A stretch of DNA of 10,933 nt from an uncultured Oscillospiraceae bacterium (GTDB taxonomy: Bacteria > Bacillota > Clostridia > Oscillospirales > Oscillospiraceae). Position numbers and translations under genes: made by a program. The notes below the pieces were generated by a model, which was not told the origin of the DNA, ran no database searches, and was given only the letters and a program-made list of their open reading frames with translations. Shown here piece after piece: positions 6,713 to 10,933 of this stretch (positions are counted from its first letter, which is position 1; each line of letters begins with the position of its first letter). The stretch covers positions 1 to 10,933 of the forward strand of contig CAJOCV010000085.1 of the NCBI GenBank assembly GCA_905233785.1. The letters run 5' to 3'.

Positions 6713-9004
6713 TTATGAGTCGTGAGTTTTGGGCTTTAAGACAGCTGTTTTCTCCAAATGCAGCTCGTTGTCCTGCACCACGGCGCGCAGCGTATCGCCG
6801 GGGGCGAGGCCGCCTTCGAGCAGCAGCTCCGCCGCCGCGTCCTCAATGCTGTGCTGGATGCAGCGGCGCAGAGGGCGGGCGCCATATTTCTCGTCACTGC
6901 CGTGGTCTGTGAGCCAGCAGACGGCATCCTCACTCACTGTGAGCGTCAAGCCCTTCTCCCGGAAGCGCTCCCGCAGGCGTGAGAGCAGGATTTCCGTGAT
7001 GCGCAGCAGATCCTCCCGCCGCAGCCGGTGAAAGACAATGGTCTCGTCCACGCGGTTAAGAAACTCCGGGCGGAAGGTCGCGCGCAGTTCGTCGAGCACC
7101 TGCTGCCGCATGGCGGAATCGTCCCGAAGCCCGCCGGTGTCAAAGCCCAGGGGACTGCGCCCGTCGCTGATGGCCTTCGCGCCGACATTCGAGGTCATCA
7201 CAATCAGCGTGTTGCGAAAGTCCACACGCCGTCCGCCGGCGTCGGTGAGCTGTCCGTCGTCCAGAATCTGCAGCAGCAGGCTCCACACGTCCTCGTGCGC
7301 CTTCTCGATTTCGTCAAAGAGCACCACAGACCAGGGCTTGCGGCGAACCTGCTCGGTGAGCTGACCGCCCTCCTCGTAGCCCACATAGCCCGGAGGGGAG
7401 CCGAGGATACGGCTGACGCTGTGCTTTTCCATATATTCGGACATGTCCAGCCGGATGACGGCCTGCTCGTCGCCGAAAACCGTCTCCGCCAGGGCGCGGC
7501 AGAGCTCCGTTTTTCCCACGCCTGTAGGACCGAGAAAAAGGAAGCTGCCTACGGGACGCTTCGGGTCGCGCAGTCCCATGCGGCTGCGGCGAATGGCTCT
7601 TGCCACGGCGGAAACCGCCTCATCCTGTCCCACGATGCGCTCGCGGAGCCGTGTCTCCAGATCGCGCAGGCGCTCTGTCTCATTCTGATCCAGCCCCGTC
7701 ACGGGAATGCCTGTCCAGAGCGAGACCACTTGCGCCACTGTTTCGGCGGTCACGCTGTCGTCTTCGCTTCGGCGGCTTACGCGCAGACTGGCCGCCGCCT
7801 CGTCGATGAGGTCTATGGCCTTGTCAGGCAGGAAGCGGTCGTGGATGTAGCGCAGGGAAAGACGGTAAGCCGCGTCCAGCGCCTCGTCCGTAATGCGCAC
7901 GGCGTGGTGCCGCTCCAGCCCCGGCCGCAGGGAGCGCAGCATCTCGAGCGTTGCCTCCCGCCCCGGCTCGGCCACGGTCACGGGCTGAAAGCGCCGCTCC
8001 AGCGCCGCGTCCTTCTCAATGTGGCGGCGGTACTCCTCCGGCGTCGTCGCGCCGATGATCTGCACTTCGCCGCGCCCCAGAGCGGGCTTTAAAATGTTGG
8101 CCGCGTCGATCGCGCCCTCCGCGCTGCCCGCGCCGATGATGGTGTGCAGCTCGTCAATAAAGAGGATCACATCCCCGGCGCGCTTCACATCCCGCAGGAC
8201 GGATTTGACCCGCTCTTCAAAGTCGCCGCGGTACTTGGTGCCCGCGAGCATCGCCGGAATGTCCAGCGAGACGATGCGCTTGCGGCGCAGCGGCTCCGGC
8301 GCCTCTCCGCGGGAGATGCGCAGTGCCAGCCCCTCCGCCACGGCGGTCTTGCCCACACCCGGCTCCCCGATGAGCACGGGATTGTTCTTGCTGCGCCGGG
8401 AGAGAATCTGTACCGCGCGGCGAATCTCATCCCCCCGGCTCACCACCGGGTCGATGCGGCCCGCGGCGGCAAGCTCGGTCAGATCGCGGCTGTACTGATC
8501 GAGCGTGCGTGTCTCTGCCCGGCGCTGCGTACGGGTCAGCCCCGGCTGGGGGCGACTGCTGGGCGCGGGCGAGCCGAACAGTTCCACAATATCGGTGTAG
8601 AGATCGTTGGGTTCCGCGCCCAGACTGCGCAAAAGCTTCACGCCGCCGCTGTCCGGCTGCCGGAGGACGCCGAGCAGCAAATGCTCTGTACCGATAAAGC
8701 CCTGCCGCAGCACAGCGGCCTCGGCGGCAGCACGCTCGACTGCCTCCCGGGCGTGCAGGCTCAAGCCCTGGGAAGGCAGACAGCGCGCCCCCACGCCCAG
8801 CCGCTCGGCGAGCTTTTGGCGCAGCAGACCGCTCTCCAGCCCGTAGCTTCGCAGAATGCGTCCGCCCAGGCCATCGCCGTCTGCCGCAATGCCCAGCAGC
8901 AGATGCTCCGTGCCCACAAAGCTGTGACCCATCTCGCCCGCTGCCGTGCGCGCAAGCTCAATCGCCTGCTCCGCCCGATCCGTAAACTTTTCATTGCTCT
9001 TCAT
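6713..9004 (-). CDS. clpC: ClpC-type AAA+ unfoldase of the ClpCP protease, lacking the middle domain
   Basis: This 763-residue hexameric ATPase should unfold proteins and feed them into ClpP. Two N-terminal Clp repeats (about 1-75 and 76-145) each carry GTEHLLLG (31-38 and 105-112). The first AAA module has Walker A GEPGVGKT (213-220), Walker B VILFIDE (279-285) and ERRF (336-339). The second has GPTGVGKT (492-499), VVLFDE (560-565), and YGARPLRR (707-714). LGF at 619-621 matches the ClpP-docking loop. Between DEAAASLRV (401-409) and TAETVAQVVSLWTGIPV only about ten residues remain, where B. subtilis ClpC (about 810 residues) has a ~60-residue coiled-coil M domain. D2 sequence is ClpC-like rather than ClpA-like. 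A strong purine-rich site (AGGAAGGAAGGG, 9012-9023) lies seven bases before the ATG. The usual ctsR-mcsA-mcsB neighbours are absent, and no CtsR or CIRCE operator is seen upstream. Confidence 0.94.
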   Translation of the reverse strand: MKSNEKFTDRAEQAIELARTAAGEMGHSFVGTEHLLLGIAADGDGLGGRILRSYGLESGLLRQKLAERLGVGARCLPSQGLSLHAREAVERAAAEAAVLRQGFIGTEHLLLGVLRQPDSGGVKLLRSLGAEPNDLYTDIVELFGSPAPSSRPQPGLTRTQRRAETRTLDQYSRDLTELAAAGRIDPVVSRGDEIRRAVQILSRRSKNNPVLIGEPGVGKTAVAEGLALRISRGEAPEPLRRKRIVSLDIPAMLAGTKYRGDFEERVKSVLRDVKRAGDVILFIDELHTIIGAGSAEGAIDAANILKPALGRGEVQIIGATTPEEYRRHIEKDAALERRFQPVTVAEPGREATLEMLRSLRPGLERHHAVRITDEALDAAYRLSLRYIHDRFLPDKAIDLIDEAAASLRVSRRSEDDSVTAETVAQVVSLWTGIPVTGLDQNETERLRDLETRLRERIVGQDEAVSAVARAIRRSRMGLRDPKRPVGSFLFLGPTGVGKTELCRALAETVFGDEQAVIRLDMSEYMEKHSVSRILGSPPGYVGYEEGGQLTEQVRRKPWSVVLFDEIEKAHEDVWSLLLQILDDGQLTDAGGRRVDFRNTLIVMTSNVGAKAISDGRSPLGFDTGGLRDDSAMRQQVLDELRATFRPEFLNRVDETIVFHRLRREDLLRITEILLSRLRERFREKGLTLTVSEDAVCWLTDHGSDEKYGARPLRRCIQHSIEDAAAELLLEGGLAPGDTLRAVVQDNELHLEKTAVLKPKTHDS

Positions 9005-9084
9005 ATTGCCGCCCTTCCTTCCTCAGCTCTATGATACCGCCTCGCCTGCGCGAATGCGGAAAATTCGCGTCGTGCAGGTATCAT
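9001..9084 (-). other. 27-codon upstream ORF overlapping the clpC start
   Basis: On the minus strand an ATG at 9084-9082 opens a frame of 27 codons (starting MIPARREFSAFAQARRYHRA) whose TGA (9003-9001) overlaps the clpC ATG as ATGA. The upstream ORF covers the whole leader hairpin, and its last codons contain the clpC ribosome binding site. No Shine-Dalgarno sequence precedes its own ATG, so translation is doubtful and the arrangement may be chance. Confidence 0.2.
9031..9084 (-). promoter_or_regulatory. Structured leader upstream of clpC
   Basis: ATGATACC (9031-9038) and GGTATCAT (9077-9084) are exact inverted repeats. Between them CGCGAAT (9049-9055) pairs with ATTCGCG (9063-9069), and CCTG (9045-9048) can pair with CAGG (9075-9078). 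The hairpin ends just before the purine-rich ribosome binding site of clpC, so it lies in the expected 5' untranslated region. It does not match the CIRCE or CtsR operator patterns. It could be an operator palindrome or an RNA element such as a thermosensor; that is inference. No convincing minus-strand promoter was found. Confidence 0.45.
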
Positions 9085-9128
9085 TATTGCCAGATTGGGA
9101 GGGCTTTAAAAGCGATGAAAAATAGATG

Positions 9129-9156
9129 TTGCTTTTTCGGAAACTTGTGCTAAAAT
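9129..9156 (+). promoter_or_regulatory. Probable promoter of the ferredoxin gene
   Basis: TTGCTT (9129-9134) and TAAAAT (9151-9156) are spaced 16 bases apart, with an extended -10 (TGC directly before TAAAAT). The surrounding 60 bases are clearly AT-rich compared with the genes. Transcription would begin near 9163, leaving a leader of about 77 bases. A second possible pair, TTGAAA (9172-9177) with TATTTA (9194-9199), cannot be excluded. Confidence 0.5.
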
Positions 9157-9187
9157 AAAAACGAAAGGGTTTTGAAAAGCCCGCTTT

Positions 9188-9208
9188 TTCCTATATTTAA
9201 GATAGGAA
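9188..9208 (+). promoter_or_regulatory. Small hairpin in the ferredoxin leader
   Basis: TTCCTAT (9188-9194) and ATAGGAA (9202-9208) are exact inverted repeats with a seven-base AT-rich loop. The repeat lies 31 bases before the ferredoxin start and just after a GGGTTT/AAAGCCC stem (one bulged G) with a T-run at 9185-9189. It may be a transcript-stabilising 5' hairpin, part of a weak attenuator, or a binding site. Confidence 0.3.
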
Positions 9209-9239
9209 TTAAGTTGAAAAATACATAGGAGGTAACACC

Positions 9240-9410
9240 ATGGCTTACGTTATTACCGATGAGTGCCTGTCCTGCGGTTCCTGCGCCGCTCAGTGCCCTG
9301 CTGAGGCCATTGACATGGGCGATTTGCACTACGAGATCGACGCCAGCAAGTGCCTGGAGTGCGGCGCCTGCGCTGCCCAGTGCCCTGCTGAGGCCATCGT
9401 GGCTGAGTAA
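9240..9410 (+). CDS. 2[4Fe-4S] clostridial-type ferredoxin
   Basis: This small soluble electron carrier has 56 residues, the normal size for clostridial ferredoxins, and shuttles low-potential electrons between oxidoreductases such as pyruvate:ferredoxin oxidoreductase and hydrogenase. Two CxxCxxCxxxC(P) motifs are complete: C9, C12, C15, C19 and C38, C41, C44, C48; each cluster takes three cysteines from one motif and the fourth from the other. The two halves are an internal duplication sharing CAAQCPAEAI. An ideal AGGAGG (9227-9232) sits seven bases before the ATG. Codon use favours GCT and GGT more than neighbouring genes, as expected for a highly expressed gene. It has its own promoter and terminator and is therefore probably monocistronic. 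The specific redox partner is not indicated by the neighbours, which are unrelated. Confidence 0.95.
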   Translation: MAYVITDECLSCGSCAAQCPAEAIDMGDLHYEIDASKCLECGACAAQCPAEAIVAE

Positions 9411-9459
9411 TCACGCCTGGAAAGAGCGGCTATGCCGCTTTTTCTAAGAGGCGTGATTA
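9408..9459 (+). terminator. Ferredoxin terminator nested in a larger inverted repeat
   Basis: The inner part is a classic intrinsic terminator: AGCGGC (9425-9430) pairs with GCCGCT (9434-9439) around TAT, with flanking A and T bases extending the stem to 9421/9443 and five T at 9439-9443. Around it, TAATCACGCCT (9408-9418) and AGGCGTGATTA (9449-9459) form a perfect 11-bp outer stem. The outer left arm begins at the ferredoxin stop codon and the right arm ends 14 bases before the next gene. Confidence 0.85.
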
Positions 9460-9473
9460 GTGTTATCTAACCA

Positions 9474-10190
9474 ATGAATACAGAGACGATGGAGCTCTGG
9501 CCGAACGGCCCCCGGTTCCGGCAGGCGGCGCAGGCGCCTCTCGGGACGGATTCGGTGCTGCTCGCGGATTTCGCCGCCGGGAAGGGAAGAAGGGGGATCG
9601 ACCTAGGCTGCGGCTCCGGGATTTTGAGCCTGCTGTTGTTATGGGGGAATCCGGGGTTATCCATGACAGGGCTGGAAATATCCGAGGAAGCAGCGCGGGT
9701 CGCGCGGGAGAACCTGGCAGAAAACGGGCTTCTGGATCGCGGGGAGATTGTCACCGGGGATATTCGCCGGGTGCGGGAGCTGTTTCGGACAGGGAGCTTC
9801 GACCTTGTGATCGCAAATCCCCCTTATTTCCCGCAGGGCAGCGGCGCCAGCGCGCCGGACGCGCTGCGAGCCGCCGCAAGGGAAGAGCGAAGCTGTACGC
9901 TGGAGGAGCTGTGCGGCGCGGCGGCGTACCTGCTGCCCACAGGCGGGCGTTTCTGCCTGGTGAACCGCCCGGAACGGCTCTCGGAGCTGCTGAACACCCT
10001 GACGCGAAACGGCTTGGAGCCGAAGCGCCTGCGCCTCTGCTGTCATCGGATGAAGAGCGCTCCGAATCTCGTTTTTGTTGAGGCGCGGCGGGGCGGCAAG
10101 CCGGGCTTGAAGCTTGAGCCGATCCTCTTTCTCACCGACGTGTCGGGAGACGAGAGCGAGGAAGTCAAGAGAATCTATCATCGCGAATAA
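9474..10190 (+). CDS. trmN6: TrmN6/YabB-like tRNA (adenine-N6) methyltransferase
   Basis: This 238-residue Rossmann-fold enzyme uses S-adenosylmethionine. Motif I is DLGCGSG (43-49), an acidic residue ends strand two in TGLEIS (65-70), and NPPY at 115-118 is the signature of N6-adenine and related amino methyltransferases. The overall layout (GTDSVLLADFA before motif I, and a C-terminal LVFVEARRGGKPGLKLEPILFL) matches the COG4123 group, whose E. coli member modifies A37 of tRNA-Val; the substrate here is inferred. In Firmicutes this gene is often followed by a GIY-YIG protein and rsmI, but here a terminator follows at once. No Shine-Dalgarno site precedes the ATG at 9474, and an in-frame TAA at 9468-9470 rules out an earlier start. 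The ATG at 9489 is a possible alternative, also without a clear site. The gene lies downstream of the ferredoxin terminator, so it needs read-through or its own weak promoter. Confidence 0.85.
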   Translation: MNTETMELWPNGPRFRQAAQAPLGTDSVLLADFAAGKGRRGIDLGCGSGILSLLLLWGNPGLSMTGLEISEEAARVARENLAENGLLDRGEIVTGDIRRVRELFRTGSFDLVIANPPYFPQGSGASAPDALRAAAREERSCTLEELCGAAAYLLPTGGRFCLVNRPERLSELLNTLTRNGLEPKRLRLCCHRMKSAPNLVFVEARRGGKPGLKLEPILFLTDVSGDESEEVKRIYHRE

Positions 10191-10198
10191 GGAAAAGG

Positions 10199-10234
10199 GG
10201 CTGTGAAGAAAGTTTTTCTTCACAGCCTCGGTTT
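10199..10234. terminator. Intrinsic terminator after the methyltransferase gene
   Basis: GGCTGTGAAGAAA (10199-10211) and TTTCTTCACAGCC (10215-10227) form a perfect 13-bp stem with a GTT loop. On the plus strand TTTT follows at 10231-10234. On the minus strand the stem is followed by CCCCTTTT, so it could stop transcription from both sides. Confidence 0.8.
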
Positions 10235-10294
10235 TCTTCTGAAAACTTCCATATCGTATGGATTTTTCACCAAGCGTTCAGGTGCCTCCGGCGG

Positions 10295-10326
10295 CCCTAT
10301 TTCTTTGGACGCCCAAAGAAATAGGG
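10295..10326. repeat. 14-bp perfect hairpin at the left edge of the terminal repeat block
   Basis: CCCTATTTCTTTGG (10295-10308) and CCAAAGAAATAGGG (10313-10326) are exact inverted repeats with an ACGC loop. A similar hairpin with the same TTTCTTT/AAAGAAA core lies near the right edge (10886-10909), as if the block were bounded by related palindromes. Confidence 0.8.
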
Positions 10327-10327
10327 G

Positions 10328-10871
10328 AAAGAAATGCGCAAGGGGAAGAGTCCCCTTGACCCCTCGCAGAAGCGGGGAGTCTAAGGGCGAAACCGGGGTC
10401 GCCGCTATTGCAAGATCGCGTTGCTGCTGACCCCGCATACCGCTGCCGCTCAATGGTACTTCTGACGCTAATTGTACCACGCAGGAAGCCGCGGCTCGCC
10501 GGGCGATAATCGTGTTTTTCACGGGCTGCCTCCCTAAATTCGCGTCGGTGGCGTCAGTCCATACAGGCAAAACAGGAGGGTTTATTCTCTAGGGGCGATT
10601 TACCCACAAGGGGCACAATGCACGAATCGCCCGTGCGTTCTTCGCCCAATGCGTAGTAGGGGACGACGCCCTCGGCGTCCCGAGACCACGTCGATAGAGC
10701 AGAGCCGCCGTGACGTGCTTCTGAGCGCTGCGTTCTGCACACCATAGCGGCAGCGAACACCGGGGCGCAAAAGCCTGTCAAATCTTAGGACGGCGGCGAC
10801 CTACGCTCAGACCTTAGGTTCCCCTTTTGCACGAGGGGTCAAGGGGACACTTCCCCTTGTTGCCTTTCTTT
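10328..10871. repeat. Long imperfect inverted duplication forming a non-coding element
   Basis: The arm 10328-10457 reappears in reverse complement at 10741-10871. The best part, 10339-10366 against 10832-10859, has one mismatch in 28 bases. Further matches are AAAGAAA (10328-10334 with 10865-10871), CTAAGG in register, GGTCGCCGC (10397-10405 with 10793-10801) and CGCTGCCGCT followed by ATGGT (10441-10457 with 10741-10755). The arms (about 130 bases) are separated by about 283 bases. Each arm also contains its own hairpin, e.g. CAAGGGGA 10339-10346 with TCCCCTTG 10351-10358. No transposase or other credible gene lies inside. The stretch is best described as a composite or MITE-like intergenic repeat that may recur in the genome. 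Confidence 0.65.
10593..10679. repeat. Two hairpins in the centre of the right-hand repeat block
   Basis: GGGCGATT (10593-10600) is the exact reverse complement of AATCGCCC (10625-10632). About 30 bases later GACGCC (10665-10670) pairs with GGCGTC (10674-10679) around CTC. The TAGGGG-type lead-in (CTAGGGGCGATT, GTAGTAGGGGACGACGCC) precedes both. This is the look of short dispersed palindromic repeats; copy number cannot be judged from one window. Confidence 0.5.
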
Positions 10872-10885
10872 GGCATCAAAAACCG

Positions 10886-10909
10886 TTTCTTTCCCCAACG
10901 GGAAAGAAA
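10886..10909. repeat. 10-bp perfect hairpin near the right window edge
   Basis: TTTCTTTCCC (10886-10895) and GGGAAAGAAA (10900-10909) are exact inverted repeats with a CAAC loop, and nearly symmetric AAAACC / GGGTTTT flanks extend the stem. It resembles the hairpin at 10295-10326 in sequence and position relative to the inverted arms. The window ends 24 bases later, so the outer boundary of the block is not seen. Confidence 0.75.
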
Positions 10910-10933
10910 TGGGTTTTGCCTGCGCAGCTTCCC

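Noticed and set aside
7028..9034. Plus-strand open frames of 354 and 296 codons across clpC
   Set aside because: Both are antisense shadows of ClpC, which has all AAA+ motifs in the minus frame.
9005..9239. CtsR or CIRCE operator for clpC
   Set aside because: Neither the GGTCAAA tandem heptads nor TTAGCACTC-N9-GAGTGCTAA is present; the palindrome found has a different sequence.
10220..10570. Minus-strand 116-codon open frame and other short frames in the right-hand block
   Set aside because: They run through hairpins and the inverted arms, have no ribosome binding site or recognisable domain, and begin in the middle of repeat sequence; they are most likely repeat-derived.
10191..10933. CRISPR array or tRNA gene in the terminal non-coding region
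   Set aside because: Repeats are inverted and not regularly spaced, and no tRNA T-arm (GTTCRANNC) or cloverleaf was seen.

Overview
The window looks like chromosomal DNA of a GC-rich member of the Bacillota, most likely a gut Clostridia lineage of the Oscillospiraceae type. The evidence is the order divIVA-like end, ileS, lspA, rluD (a classic Firmicutes arrangement), a ClpC-type unfoldase with no ClpA/ClpB hallmarks, a minimal clostridial 2[4Fe-4S] ferredoxin, strong Shine-Dalgarno sites and codons rich in G/C at the third position. The lineage is inferred from content; no 16S rRNA or other marker was available.

Layout. Positions 3-206 hold the C-terminal end of a probable DivIVA-family protein, followed by a terminator and a second inverted repeat. 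ileS (337-3150) is followed by a gene-free 213-bp gap that looks like a small inserted element with about 20-bp terminal inverted repeats. Then come lspA (3364-4368), rluD (4372-5298) and a MATE efflux transporter (5295-6683), packed with a 3-nt gap and a 4-nt overlap, so they are probably one transcript. clpC (6713-9004, minus strand) converges on this operon, with a hairpin between the stop codons. A 235-bp divergent region separates clpC from a 56-residue ferredoxin gene (9240-9410). That gene has its own promoter, a strong ribosome binding site and a terminator. A TrmN6/YabB-like tRNA methyltransferase (9474-10190) follows and ends at a strong hairpin terminator. The last ~700 bp (about 10,235-10,933) hold no credible gene. 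They consist of hairpins and an imperfect long inverted duplication.

Function. The genes are mostly housekeeping: isoleucyl-tRNA synthesis, lipoprotein signal-peptide removal, rRNA pseudouridylation, tRNA adenine methylation, protein quality control, electron transfer and drug/metabolite export. No defence system, secondary-metabolite cluster or transposase was found.

The unusual points are: (1) two non-coding repeat blocks with inverted-repeat architecture; (2) an LspA whose usual four-helix enzyme is followed by an approximately 185-residue charged and Pro/Gln-rich tail ending in FSLEDILAEFK; (3) a ClpC that lacks the middle (M/UVR) regulatory domain but keeps both N-domain repeats and their GTEH motifs; (4) a structured clpC leader containing a 27-codon ORF that overlaps the clpC start as ATGA; and (5) a nested inverted repeat between ferredoxin and the methyltransferase, whose own start lacks a Shine-Dalgarno site.
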